From Sporosarcina obsidiansis (lineage in GTDB: Bacteria; Bacillota; Bacilli; Bacillales_A; Planococcaceae), in assembly GCF_009651005.1 (NCBI RefSeq), contig NZ_WHVW01000002.1:62001-126000 (forward strand): DNA of 64,000 nucleotides. The letters are read 5' to 3'. Shown piece after piece: positions 54,284 to 63,672 of the stretch (within the stretch, counting starts at the first letter, position 1; each line of letters opens with the position of its first letter). A model generated the notes under the pieces. That model did no database searches, had not been told where the DNA came from, and was given only the letters and a program-made list of their open reading frames with translations. Position numbers and translations under genes: made by a program.

Positions 54284-56440
54284 ATGAGGTTGAAAATCCT
54301 GGTTAACACTTTGTTTGCACTCGATATCGGAACACGCTCCGTTGTTGGTATTGTGCTTGAAGAACGAGACGATTCTTTTCATATTGTCGATTTGATTTCA
54401 AAAGAACACAAAGAACGCTCCATGATCGACGGTCAAATACATAATATTTTAAGTGTGGCATCCATTATACAAGAAATTAAGCAAGAACTTGAAAAACAAC
54501 ATGGTAAATTACATCGTGTCAGTGTCGCCGCGGCAGGTCGTTCACTAAAAACAGCTGAAGGTTCTGTGACGATTGATATTTCGGAGCGTTCATTGATTTC
54601 TACAGAAGATATTAACCGCTTAGAATTGTCTGCTGTTCAGAATGCTCAACAAACTTTACTTACATCTGATGAATTAAAAGAAGACGACCATTATTATTGC
54701 GTTGGATATTCTGTGCTGCATTATAGATTGAATGGTGAAGAGATCGGGAGTTTGATTGATCAAACAGGCAAAGAAGCGACCGTTGAAGTGATTGCTACTT
54801 TCTTGCCTCGTGTGGTGGTTGAATCATTACTTGCTGCGTTAAAACGAGCAGACTTAGAAATGGAGGCATTGACACTCGAACCGATTGCGGCGATCAATGT
54901 GCTCATCCCGCCTTCCATGAGGAGATTAAATATCGCTTTAGTAGATATCGGTGCAGGTACGTCAGATATAGCGATCTCCAATGAAAATACTGTCACTGCG
55001 TATGGCATGGTCCCCGTTGCAGGTGATGAAGTAACAGAAGCTCTAAGTAGTCATTATTTGCTTGATTTTCCACTTGCTGAACAAATGAAACGCCAAATAT
55101 CAACAGAGGAACTACTAACTGTTCAAGATATTTTAGGATTTGAACAGGAAATTCCTGCAACAGAAGTTGTGGAAGTCATCAGTCCAGCAGTCAAGCGCTT
55201 AGCCGGATCAATTGCTACCGAAATTAAAAGATTGAACAATGACTCTTCTCCACAAGCCGTTATGATTGTAGGCGGAGGTAGCATGACACCAACGCTTCCT
55301 AGAGAGCTGAGCATCCAACTTGAGTTACCTGAAAATCGAGTAGCAATCCGCAGTTTGGACGCCTTGTCGGGTGTCACACTTGCTGACAGCATCGAGGCCT
55401 CCCCTGCATTAGTCACACCAATAGGGATTGCTATCGCCGCAAAGAGAGCGCCGATTCATTATATGTCAATCACAGTCAACGATCATCTGATTCGACTCTT
55501 TGAATTGAAAGAAATGACGGTAGGAGATGCATTGCTTGCCGCCCATGTTTCCGCCCGTCAATTGTATGGAAAACCAGGACTCGCATTGACAGTAAAAGTA
55601 AACGGACAATGGATCACTATTCCAGGAGAGCATGGTTCTTCTACAACGATCATATTAAATGGACAAGAAGCCAGTACAAAAGACCGCATTCGTAATCGAG
55701 ACGTTATTCAGTTGCGCTTTGGAAAAGATGGGAAAGATGCTAAAGCAACCGTTATGGATTTAGTGGATGGTCCTTCGTCGATTCATTTTTATTTGGATGG
55801 GCTGCCAATAACGATCGAAAGTGAAGTATTGCTGAACGGACAAGTTGCCACCATGGATACTGCTATTTCCGACCGGGATGAATTGACTGTACGGCAAGCA
55901 AATACGTTAGCTGCTGCTATTGAGTATGCACAAGGCATTCAAAATACACTCTCAAGTACAGAAGCACTTTCTGTCAAATGGAACGGGATCAAGCATTTCC
56001 TAAAACCACGTCCATCTGTGTATTTGATAGATGGTAGAGAGATTACAGGGCAGTATATTCTTCAAGACGGCGATATTATTGAAACAAGACAACCTACCCC
56101 ACTTACAGTGAAAGAAATTGCGGATGAATTAGATATCCTTTTGGAAGCACGTGCAGAAGTCACGTTCAATAACGAGCCTGTAATCATCAAGAAACAGCGG
56201 GCCACTGTTTTTGTCAACGGCCAGCTGGTTGATTTGGCATATGAGGTCCGATCAGAGGATCAAGTGGAATTCAAGTCCGTATCAGATGCACCCATTATCT
56301 TTAGTGATATCTTTTCATTTACGGATTTCTCCCTTCCTGCCCACTCTGCTTCTGCTTATCGATTATTGCGGAATGGGGAGTCAATTCGTTTTAACGAATC
56401 CATTTTCGGAGGCGACCGTCTTGAAATTCGTTTTGAATAA
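54284..56440 (+). CDS. Large FtsA/PilM-like actin-fold protein
   Basis: The N-terminal 390 residues have an FtsA/PilM-type actin ATPase fold: LFALDIGTRSVVGIVLE (phosphate 1), an SHS2-like insert with VSVAAAGRSLKTAEG, LVDIGAGTSDIAI (phosphate 2) and VMIVGGGSMTPTLP (adenosine). The remaining 320 residues contain several beta-rich repeats of beta-grasp type (for example TVFVNGQLVDL, VYLIDGREITGQYILQDGD) not found in FtsA. Similar 700-residue proteins occur at this locus in other Bacillales and are annotated as cell division proteins; function unproven. The ATG at 54284 has a weak ribosome binding site; a CTG at 54299, 9 bp after GAGG, would give the tight N-terminus VNTLFALDIGT. Confidence 0.85.
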   Translation: MRLKILVNTLFALDIGTRSVVGIVLEERDDSFHIVDLISKEHKERSMIDGQIHNILSVASIIQEIKQELEKQHGKLHRVSVAAAGRSLKTAEGSVTIDISERSLISTEDINRLELSAVQNAQQTLLTSDELKEDDHYYCVGYSVLHYRLNGEEIGSLIDQTGKEATVEVIATFLPRVVVESLLAALKRADLEMEALTLEPIAAINVLIPPSMRRLNIALVDIGAGTSDIAISNENTVTAYGMVPVAGDEVTEALSSHYLLDFPLAEQMKRQISTEELLTVQDILGFEQEIPATEVVEVISPAVKRLAGSIATEIKRLNNDSSPQAVMIVGGGSMTPTLPRELSIQLELPENRVAIRSLDALSGVTLADSIEASPALVTPIGIAIAAKRAPIHYMSITVNDHLIRLFELKEMTVGDALLAAHVSARQLYGKPGLALTVKVNGQWITIPGEHGSSTTIILNGQEASTKDRIRNRDVIQLRFGKDGKDAKATVMDLVDGPSSIHFYLDGLPITIESEVLLNGQVATMDTAISDRDELTVRQANTLAAAIEYAQGIQNTLSSTEALSVKWNGIKHFLKPRPSVYLIDGREITGQYILQDGDIIETRQPTPLTVKEIADELDILLEARAEVTFNNEPVIIKKQRATVFVNGQLVDLAYEVRSEDQVEFKSVSDAPIIFSDIFSFTDFSLPAHSASAYRLLRNGESIRFNESIFGGDRLEIRFE

Positions 56441-56452
56441 ATGAATAAACAT

Positions 56453-56486
56453 AAAAACCTTCCAACTTTGAGGTTGGAAGGTTTTT
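56453..56486. terminator. Bidirectional terminator between the FtsA-like gene and ytxH
   Basis: AAAAACCTTCCAAC and GTTGGAAGGTTTTT form a 14-bp stem around CTTTGAG. Confidence 0.93.
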
Positions 56487-56490
56487 CATA

Positions 56491-57132
56491 TTATTTACTG
56501 GATACTTTTTCGTTCTTTTTGCTTGTTGCATCGTTTGCTTTAGATAAATTCCCTGACTCTTCCTTACTTTGTTTCATGCTTTTATAGTCAGTAGCTTCTT
56601 CACCTTCTGAAGAAACCGTACCATCATCCATTGGTACTGTAGTCTTGGATGTAGCTGATTTCACTTTTTCCACTAACTGGCCAGATTGCTCTTGGATTGT
56701 TTGGGAAAGCTCAGAAGTTTTATCTTTCGCAGCTGATGTGATAGCTGCTGTTTTCTCTTTAGCTGCACCTGTTAAATCTACAGTTTTGTCTTTTGCAGCA
56801 GTTGATAATTCCACTGCTTTTTCTTTTGCAGTTGAGCTAAGTTCAATACTTTTATCTTTTAACTGTGATGCTTGAGTTGTAAAGTCTTCTCTCATTTCAC
56901 GTCCTGTTTTGGGAGCAAGGAATAACGCTGTTGCCGCACCAATCACACCACCTACAATCGCACCTGCAAGGAAGCTGCCAGTGCCACTACTTTCATCTTC
57001 ATATAGATCATTTGTAGAACGGTACGTGTAATTAGCTGGATATTCAGGCTGGCCATACGTATTTGCATAGGTCCCTTGTTCAAATGTGCTTTCATTTTCG
57101 TTAAAGTTATATTTCGGTTTGTTTTCTGTCAT
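56491..57132 (-). CDS. ytxH: YtxH general stress protein with 11-residue LEA-like repeats
   Basis: The 213-residue protein has an Asn/Tyr-rich N-terminus, one membrane segment with Gly motifs (SFLAGAIVGGVIGAATALFL, 53-72) and APKTGREMR, typical of YtxH. Residues 93-147 are five tandem 11-mers such as EKAVELSTAAK and DKTVDLTGAAK, an amphipathic pattern known from desiccation-protective LEA proteins and apolipoproteins. The tail is Ser/Lys/Glu-rich. AGGAGG supports the ATG at 57132. It forms an operon with ytxG under a sigma-B promoter. Confidence 0.88.
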   Translation of the reverse strand: MTENKPKYNFNENESTFEQGTYANTYGQPEYPANYTYRSTNDLYEDESSGTGSFLAGAIVGGVIGAATALFLAPKTGREMREDFTTQASQLKDKSIELSSTAKEKAVELSTAAKDKTVDLTGAAKEKTAAITSAAKDKTSELSQTIQEQSGQLVEKVKSATSKTTVPMDDGTVSSEGEEATDYKSMKQSKEESGNLSKANDATSKKNEKVSSK

Positions 57133-57187
57133 TTTTCTTCCTCCTGTAAATTCAATGTTTGATAAGCTGATAAGGAACATGCTTGTA

Positions 57188-57646
57188 CTAGGAACGCGCT
57201 TTATAAACAGTCCAGCCAGTGGATTTTTCCGGCTTCCGCTCTTTCACTTGATCATAAAGACCAACCGCTACGGTACCCCACTGTAAAACTTGCGCGATTT
57301 TGTCGCTGTTTTGCTCAGCTTGCGTAGTCACAGAGTTAGAAATTCGGTGAACTGACTGATTCAAATTATTTACCGAATCACCGACTCCTTTTACTGCATC
57401 GACTACAGTGTTTAGCTTTTCCGCTTTACCTTGTAAGTCTATGGCAAGCTCATTCGTTTTATGAAGAAGTTGTGTACTTTCTGTTGTAATTCCTTCTAAT
57501 TGTTTTGTCAAGTCGTCCATTGTATGCGAGACACTTTGTAAAGTAGTCTTTAAAGACCCAAGCGTCATCGCAAGACTCACACAAAGAATTAGAAAGGCAA
57601 TCGCAGCCACAACTGCTGCGATGTAAAGTAAATTAACCACCGACAT
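57188..57646 (-). CDS. ytxG: YtxG, DUF948 membrane protein
   Basis: The 152 residues start with a membrane helix (IAAVVAAIAFLILCVSLAMTL) and continue with a coiled-coil of Leu/Thr/Val heptads, the DUF948 layout. It is a general stress protein in B. subtilis; molecular role unknown. AGGGGG precedes the ATG. It is the first gene of ytxG-ytxH; ytxJ, the third gene in B. subtilis, is absent. Confidence 0.9.
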   Translation of the reverse strand: MSVVNLLYIAAVVAAIAFLILCVSLAMTLGSLKTTLQSVSHTMDDLTKQLEGITTESTQLLHKTNELAIDLQGKAEKLNTVVDAVKGVGDSVNNLNQSVHRISNSVTTQAEQNSDKIAQVLQWGTVAVGLYDQVKERKPEKSTGWTVYKARS

Positions 57647-57677
57647 GTTCCCCCTAGAGCATATTCTTACGAAAACT

Positions 57678-57703
57678 TTACCCTACTTAAAGAGTTTTTA
57701 AAC
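57678..57703 (-). promoter_or_regulatory. Sigma-B promoter of ytxG-ytxH
   Basis: On the minus strand a perfect GTTTAA (57698-57703), a 14-bp spacer and GGGTAA (57678-57683) match the sigma-B consensus with one difference. It lies 32 bp before the start codon. Confidence 0.85.
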
Positions 57704-57863
57704 TTTCCGTCCTATATACTCCTGTTCGACATAACTAAGCGAATTCCTTTTACAAATTTTAATTGTTTCATTTTAATGCGATTTTTTTATACATAATAGT
57801 CCTTTCGAACAATCTATTCATCGCAGAATATTTATGTAAATTTATTGTTCTTCTTCCAACTGA

Positions 57864-57897
57864 AAAACAGCCTTCCCTCGAGGGGTTAGGCTGTTTC
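57864..57897 (-). terminator. Terminator after murC
   Basis: AAACAGCC and GGCTGTTT enclose an inner CCCTCGAGGG; TTTTTC follows on the minus strand. It overlaps the murC stop. Confidence 0.85.
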
Positions 57898-59199
57898 TTC
57901 TTTTGAAATGTCGGATTTGAATCGCTGTAAATATAACTGTATATCGCCTGCACCCATAAATAAGATGACTGCATTCTGATGACGTGCTATGTCAGACATA
58001 TCATCCAATTTGAGGTAGTGGGAATTCGGAATTTTATTGACTAAATCAAGAATTGTCAAATTACCGGCTTGTTCCCTAGCTGAACCGAAAATATCACAAA
58101 GATACACTTGATCGGCATCAGATAAACTGTCTGCAAATTGATCTAGAAGAGCTGCAGTACGTGTAAAAGTATGTGGTTGGAATACAGCTACTACTTCTCG
58201 ATCAGGGTATTTTTGCCGTGCTGAATCCAATGTTGCACGAATTTCAGTCGGGTGATGCGCGTAATCGTCTACAATCACTCTACCCTCGAATTCTAGAACA
58301 GAAAACCGTCTTTTTACACCTGGAAATGTAGCAAATCGTTCATTAATCACTTCAGCTGGGATATTTTCATAATGGCACAGCGTAATAACGCCTAGTGCAT
58401 TTTTAATCGCATGATCACCAGTCAAAGGAATCGTGAATCTGTAATAAAATTCATTTCGAATAAACACGTCGAATGAACAACCCACTCGGTCTTTTTCAAT
58501 ATTAATCGCATAAAAGTCATTGGAAGAATCCAAACCGTAATAAACGATAGGTACTTGAGTCTGTAAACGCTGAAGATTTTCATCATCACCGCAAGCAATT
58601 AATGCTTTCTTCACTTGATTGGCCATTTGTCCAAAAGCATCCAAAATATCGTCCAGACTTTTAAAATAATCTGGATGATCAAAATCAATATTGGTCATAA
58701 TCGCATAGTCTGGATGATATGCAAGAAAATGACGTTTATATTCGCAAGCTTCAAAGACAAAATACTCGGTATTCTCCACACCTTTTCCAGTTCCATCTCC
58801 AATTAAGTAAGAAGTCGGTGCAAAGCCGCCCAATACATGGGATAACAAGCCCGTAGTAGATGTCTTTCCATGGGTCCCTGTCACACCAATAGAAGTGAAT
58901 TGCTCCATATAAGAACCTAGAAAATCGTGGTAACGAATGACTTCCACCCCTAGTTCTTGCGCTTTTTTCAATTCAGGATGGTCGTCTTTAAAAGCATTTC
59001 CTGCTATAACTTTCATATCGAGTTGTATATTGTCCTCATCAAATGGCAGAACTTTTATATTTCGTTCATGTAAGGGATCTTCCGTAAAAAAATATTTCTC
59101 CACGTCTGAACCTTGAATGTGATAAGAAGAATCGTGTAGCAACTGGGCAAGTGAACTCATTCCCGATCCTTTGATGCCTGTAAAGTGAAACAATGTCAT
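57886..59199 (-). CDS. murC: UDP-N-acetylmuramate--L-alanine ligase
   Basis: MurC adds the first amino acid of the peptidoglycan stem peptide. The 437 residues start [21 protein letters not shown] (Rossmann domain), have the ATP loop [15 protein letters not shown], the central-domain EACEYKRHF and the C-terminal [10 protein letters not shown]. The ATG at 59199 is 7 bp after GGGAGG; a longer reading adds 15 unrelated residues. It follows sftA by 132 bp, as in Bacillus. Confidence 0.96.
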   Translation of the reverse strand: MTLFHFTGIKGSGMSSLAQLLHDSSYHIQGSDVEKYFFTEDPLHERNIKVLPFDEDNIQLDMKVIAGNAFKDDHPELKKAQELGVEVIRYHDFLGSYMEQFTSIGVTGTHGKTSTTGLLSHVLGGFAPTSYLIGDGTGKGVENTEYFVFEACEYKRHFLAYHPDYAIMTNIDFDHPDYFKSLDDILDAFGQMANQVKKALIACGDDENLQRLQTQVPIVYYGLDSSNDFYAINIEKDRVGCSFDVFIRNEFYYRFTIPLTGDHAIKNALGVITLCHYENIPAEVINERFATFPGVKRRFSVLEFEGRVIVDDYAHHPTEIRATLDSARQKYPDREVVAVFQPHTFTRTAALLDQFADSLSDADQVYLCDIFGSAREQAGNLTILDLVNKIPNSHYLKLDDMSDIARHQNAVILFMGAGDIQLYLQRFKSDISKEETA

Positions 59200-59331
59200 A
59201 TTGAAACCTCCCGGGAATTCTTTCATCCCACTTTTTATCTTCAACCCATGCGTAACGCATTCGCTTGAAGATTATATCATGTCCTAGTATATCATGTGTA
59301 TTTTAAAAAATAACGACTAACTATTGATCCT

Positions 59332-62025
59332 TTATTTCATAAAGCTTTCGAAAGCTTGCTCCGTCAAAAACACATCTCTTGGCTTACTTCCTCTTTGCTC
59401 TGAAATAAACTGATTGGCTTCCATACGGTCAATCAGTTTGGCCGCACGATTGTAGCCTATACTGAAATGTCGCTGAAGCAACGATGTAGACACACTTCCC
59501 TGCTCAATGATGAAAGCACATGCTTGTTGGAATAACGGATCCGTTTCCTCTTCTTGAATCGCGGTTGCCAGCAAATCCTCTTGACCGAACAGATAAGTAG
59601 GTTCTGCTTCATTACGAACGTGTTCTATTATACGCTCGATTTCGTCATCCGTGACAAATGTCCCTTGCAACCGTACAGGCGCGGATTGTCCATTGCCTAA
59701 ATACAACATATCACCTTTGCCCAACAATCGTTCTGCACCGACCGAATCTAAGATGGTTCTCGAATCGACTTGAGAAGAGACAGCGAACGCAATTCGTGTA
59801 GGAATATTCGCTTTGATCGTACCTGTAATGACATCAACTGAAGGCCTCTGAGTAGCGATAATCAAATGAATGCCACAAGCCCTTGCTTTTTGAGTAATAC
59901 GGCTAATAGAAATTTCTACATCTGCCGGTGCCATCATCATCAAGTCCGCTAATTCATCAATGACAATCAACATATAAGGCATTTTCAAAGAAAAACGGCG
60001 TGACTCCATAACCATCTCATTGTAGCGCTCAATATTTCGGACGCCTGAATGGGCAAACAGCTCATAGCGTCTTTCCATTTCCTCCACTGCCCATTTCAAA
60101 GCAGCGGTGGCTGCCTTCACATCAGTAATCACAGGACTCAATAAATGTGGAATCCCATTATAAGGAGCCAACTCGACCATTTTAGGATCGATTAATAACA
60201 GTTTTAGGTCGTGATAGGATGCTTTATACAATAAACTGATTAACAGTGAATTAATACAGACTGATTTACCCGAACCCGTTGCACCCGCAATCATTCCATG
60301 CGGCATTTTACGTAAGTCAATTGTTTGCGGTTCACCTGTCAAGCTAAGACCTAGCACTGCTTCAAGAGGTGAATCTGAGTTTTTAAATGACGTACTTTCA
60401 ATAACTTCTGAAATACGGACAGCTCGCGTTTGACGATTCGGAATTTCTACACCAATCAAACTTGTGCCAGGAATAGGTGCTTGAATACGAATGTCACGTG
60501 CAGCTAACGCAAGTTTCAAGTCATCTGTCAAATTCCGTATTTTGCTAACTTTAATCCCTTGTTCTACCGTCAATTCAAACATGGTAACAGCTGGGCCTTG
60601 CACAGCTTGCATTACAGTCGCTTGAATGGAAAAATAGGATAAGGTTTCTTCTAATTTGGCTGACTGATACTCAAGCCATTCTTCATCCTTTATTTCTTCT
60701 TCAGGTGGCTCCAAATAGCGTAGCGAAGGGAACCCATAAGAAGGAAGTGGTTCTTCTTCCACTTCTGATGTTTCAATGACAGTTTCTTCTAATACCGAAG
60801 AGTTCGTACTTATAACTTCTGTATGGAGTGTTTCGTTAACTGAAGATTGTTCTTTCTTCGCAGCTAATTTTTCTTTGTCCGATTGTAGCATCAAGACATT
60901 AAACGGGACGATCTTTTCTTTTCTTTGTGGTTCAGCGTGCTCTTCAATTTCTTCTTCGTCTTCATTGACGCTCATTACTTCTTCTGAGACAGCTTCTATT
61001 TCTTCCACTTCTGTTTGAACCGATTCAGCAATTTCTACTGGCTCATCAATGACTAGTAGCTTCACAGATGACCCTTCCACTTGTGATTGCTGATCCCGAA
61101 CATCTTTTGTCTGATCAGTTTTTTCCACAAGAGTTTCCTCCACGACATGCGCTTCCGTTGTCATAGATTGCGATTCTGCATCACTATCTGCTGGAATGGA
61201 AAGTGAATCTATTATCGGCTCTATATCTTGCATAGAAAGCTGCTCATCTGCATTTGTTTCTACTTCTTCTTGTAAGGAATGTGGTGCATCGACGATCTCA
61301 CTTACAGGTTCTACTACTTCGTCAGTGAACTGTTCAGGCTCTTCTAATAGACTATCAACTGGTACATCTGTTTCAGTCGACCATTCAAAAGGCGTCTCTT
61401 GAATCTCTGTCAATTCTTCAGCACCTTGATTCTCTGAAATTCCCAGCTCTTGCACAATCGCATCGTCTACTTCATGAGAATGCTCTCCATCATCTGCATG
61501 GTGTGAACTTCTTTTTAATTTTGCTGCCTCCATAGCCGATAGAATTGGTGAGCTTTTAACATAGCCATAAATTGGAGAAGGTACTTGAGTAGGTGAAAAT
61601 GGTCTTTTGGGTGTTTTCAGTTTTTCTTCCTTCACTGAGAAACTAAGAGATTTTTCTTCTACTTGCGGTTTTGCAGGTTGGCTATTCACTACACGTGCAG
61701 ATTGTATGAATTCAGGCTTGGATTCAGCTCTATAAATCTTACCTTCTTGTTCAAATTTACCTGGCCACCGAGTATTTTGATAGAGTGGAACCCTTTCATA
61801 ATCATCTTCCGGTTCTTGCTGTAAATAATCTTTTGTATATTCATCATGATTCAGTTCTTTTTCCCATCCATAAATTTCATGATCAGAAACGATCGGAAAT
61901 CTAAAATTGGGTTTGCTAGCACCTTCTGTATTGTTTGTTATTAAATTTTCATACACATCGTTTGTTTTTTCATTGTCGTCTTCTAGTTGCTGAAGACGTC
62001 TTTTCATATTCCGTAACCAACTCAA
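59332..62025 (-). CDS. sftA: DNA translocase SftA (soluble FtsK/SpoIIIE family)
   Basis: SftA moves chromosome DNA away from the closing septum. The 897 residues have no membrane helices, a long acidic low-complexity linker (about 130-450), then the FtsK alpha/beta motor with QAPIPGTSLIGVEIPN, Walker A GATGSGKSVC, Walker B MLIVIDELADLMM and a C-terminal gamma winged helix (STSLLQRHFSIGYNRAAKLI). I set the start at the TTG at 62025 (SWLRNMKRRL), 6 bp after AAGAGTG, because B. subtilis SftA also begins MSWL; a TTG 27 bp upstream lacks a ribosome binding site. Confidence 0.93.
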   Translation of the reverse strand: MSWLRNMKRRLQQLEDDNEKTNDVYENLITNNTEGASKPNFRFPIVSDHEIYGWEKELNHDEYTKDYLQQEPEDDYERVPLYQNTRWPGKFEQEGKIYRAESKPEFIQSARVVNSQPAKPQVEEKSLSFSVKEEKLKTPKRPFSPTQVPSPIYGYVKSSPILSAMEAAKLKRSSHHADDGEHSHEVDDAIVQELGISENQGAEELTEIQETPFEWSTETDVPVDSLLEEPEQFTDEVVEPVSEIVDAPHSLQEEVETNADEQLSMQDIEPIIDSLSIPADSDAESQSMTTEAHVVEETLVEKTDQTKDVRDQQSQVEGSSVKLLVIDEPVEIAESVQTEVEEIEAVSEEVMSVNEDEEEIEEHAEPQRKEKIVPFNVLMLQSDKEKLAAKKEQSSVNETLHTEVISTNSSVLEETVIETSEVEEEPLPSYGFPSLRYLEPPEEEIKDEEWLEYQSAKLEETLSYFSIQATVMQAVQGPAVTMFELTVEQGIKVSKIRNLTDDLKLALAARDIRIQAPIPGTSLIGVEIPNRQTRAVRISEVIESTSFKNSDSPLEAVLGLSLTGEPQTIDLRKMPHGMIAGATGSGKSVCINSLLISLLYKASYHDLKLLLIDPKMVELAPYNGIPHLLSPVITDVKAATAALKWAVEEMERRYELFAHSGVRNIERYNEMVMESRRFSLKMPYMLIVIDELADLMMMAPADVEISISRITQKARACGIHLIIATQRPSVDVITGTIKANIPTRIAFAVSSQVDSRTILDSVGAERLLGKGDMLYLGNGQSAPVRLQGTFVTDDEIERIIEHVRNEAEPTYLFGQEDLLATAIQEEETDPLFQQACAFIIEQGSVSTSLLQRHFSIGYNRAAKLIDRMEANQFISEQRGSKPRDVFLTEQAFESFMK

Positions 62026-62147
62026 ATGTATCACTCTTTTCTCGTCAATCAATCTATTTTAACAGGTTCTCCATACGGAAATCAAACAGATCTATGTCAT
62101 CCGGAAATAAAAGGAAAAATCACATTAACATATGAGAAGCTAAATGT

Positions 62148-62192
62148 AAAAAAGCTTTTGCAGCGAGCTAGACGAAGCCTCGTACAAAAGCT
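62148..62192 (-). terminator. Terminator after ytpR
   Basis: AGCTTTTG (complement of 62185-62192) pairs with CAAAAGCT, enclosing a GAGG/CCTC-like inner stem, followed by TTTTTT on the minus strand. Confidence 0.8.
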
Positions 62193-62213
62193 GATTGAGA
62201 TGATTGTTGCTGA

Positions 62214-62819
62214 TTACCCTACAAAAGGTTCTCCAGCTTTGTGTTGATCTTCTAACACAAGGATTCCTTTTACATTAGGTGCATCCTTCAGCGCGAGTTC
62301 TTTAGCAGAGCAGATCATTCCAGATGACGGAACGCCACGCAACTCCGCATCACGAATTATCATTCCTGAAGGCATCACTGCACCCACTTTAGCAACCACT
62401 ACTTTTTGCCCTGCTTCTACATTCGGAGCGCCACAGACAATCTGCAACGTTTCTTCACCCACATCTACTTGGCAGATGTTCAATTTATCTGCATTTGGAT
62501 GTTTTTCTTTTTGTGCTACATAGCCTACAACAAATTTAGGACTAAAATCTACGTCCAGCTTTAGCTCTACTTCATTTTGTTGGAGAGCCTGTTGTAGCTG
62601 TTCAGCTAGTTCTTCCGTTAATTCTACTTGCCCCTCAGCCTGAACAGGGAAATAGCGAGACACATCAAATAAATTGAAACCGACTACCTCTCCAGTTTGC
62701 TCATCCGTTAGAATCGCTACATCATTTTTACGTTCGCAATGAACATGTGCAGCCCTTTCGGTAGTTAATTGAACGAATAAAACATCGCCTACACCTGCTG
62801 CGTTATAAAATACATTCAT
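62214..62819 (-). CDS. ytpR: YtpR, tRNA-binding domain protein
   Basis: The 201 residues carry a DUF4479-like N-terminal domain and a C-terminal OB-fold tRNA-binding domain (FVVGYVAQKEKHPNADKLNI, QIVCGAPNVEAGQKVVVAKV, GVPSSGMICSAKEL) like that of PheT and MetG but not attached to a synthetase. Role unproven; perhaps tRNA quality control. It overlaps ytpQ by 4 bp and has its own terminator. Confidence 0.93.
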   Translation of the reverse strand: MNVFYNAAGVGDVLFVQLTTERAAHVHCERKNDVAILTDEQTGEVVGFNLFDVSRYFPVQAEGQVELTEELAEQLQQALQQNEVELKLDVDFSPKFVVGYVAQKEKHPNADKLNICQVDVGEETLQIVCGAPNVEAGQKVVVAKVGAVMPSGMIIRDAELRGVPSSGMICSAKELALKDAPNVKGILVLEDQHKAGEPFVG

Positions 62820-63631
62820 TTTTTCTTGTCCCTTCTAGCTACTCGATTTTTTGCCATAATAAAAATAGGTTCCAGCTTACCGTTTTCATAGATAAATGAA
62901 AGTGAAGTCACCGGTACGGCACCTGTCGTAAAAAATTGCATCGCCATTTGCGCAATGACATCATACCCCGTATCATTGCGAATGTCGCCTATGATCAATA
63001 CATCTTGATGTGGTACAGAAACCACCATATGGCCTTCTATCATTTTTTCCATTTCTTTCAAAAAAGGTTGGTTTAATATACGACTTGCATCATAGCCATC
63101 GTTATTATTAATAAAATAAAAAATATTATCGGATACTTTGTCTTTTTTCCAAGCAGTCGGTAGCGTTTTCACAGAGAACATTGCCACTTCCTGCACTTCT
63201 TGAGCAGTCATTCCCATCTCAGACAGCATACTTTCATCTATCAGACGATAGGTAGTGCCTAAATCTAGCGCATAAAAAATACGTGTTTCTGCTGTATGAT
63301 CTTTCGTCAGAAAAGGCTGTCCTGCTGCACTTTCAGTAGGAAATGATGTAGAACGAATAACTGGATAAATGTTTCTTTCACCAACAAACCCTATTGCCTG
63401 TTCTTGTTCCATCGCACGAAATGTTTCCTGAATCGTATAAACCACTTCATCTATTGCTCGCTCTTTTTTCTGTTCATACTTCGCCAAAATCTCGGGCAAT
63501 GAAATATCCATTCCTTTATGAAGGGTATGATGTACAATCCGAAGTTTATCTGCTCTACGATCGAATTGCCATTCGAAATTCTCTTGTGGCAAACGAGCTT
63601 TGAGTTCTTCCACTAAATCATTTGCTTCCAT
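62816..63631 (-). CDS. ytpQ: YtpQ, DUF1444 protein
   Basis: The 271-residue soluble protein of the DUF1444 family starts with a region rich in charged helices and has the conserved FLTKDHTAETRIFYALDLG and VSVPHQDVLIIGDIRNDTGYD segments. No catalytic motif is recognised. It is upstream of ytpR with a 4-bp overlap, as in B. subtilis. The ATG lacks a strong ribosome binding site, though AAGGAG lies about 10 bp upstream. Confidence 0.9.
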   Translation of the reverse strand: MEANDLVEELKARLPQENFEWQFDRRADKLRIVHHTLHKGMDISLPEILAKYEQKKERAIDEVVYTIQETFRAMEQEQAIGFVGERNIYPVIRSTSFPTESAAGQPFLTKDHTAETRIFYALDLGTTYRLIDESMLSEMGMTAQEVQEVAMFSVKTLPTAWKKDKVSDNIFYFINNNDGYDASRILNQPFLKEMEKMIEGHMVVSVPHQDVLIIGDIRNDTGYDVIAQMAMQFFTTGAVPVTSLSFIYENGKLEPIFIMAKNRVARRDKKK

Positions 63632-63672
63632 TCGTGTCTAGCTCCTTCCGTACGCTTTTCATTTTACCCTTA

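Noticed and set aside
62026-62247. Plus-strand open frame of 73 codons between sftA and ytpR
   Set aside because: No ribosome binding site, it overlaps the ends of both minus-strand genes and the ytpR terminator; its composition reflects the hairpin sequence.
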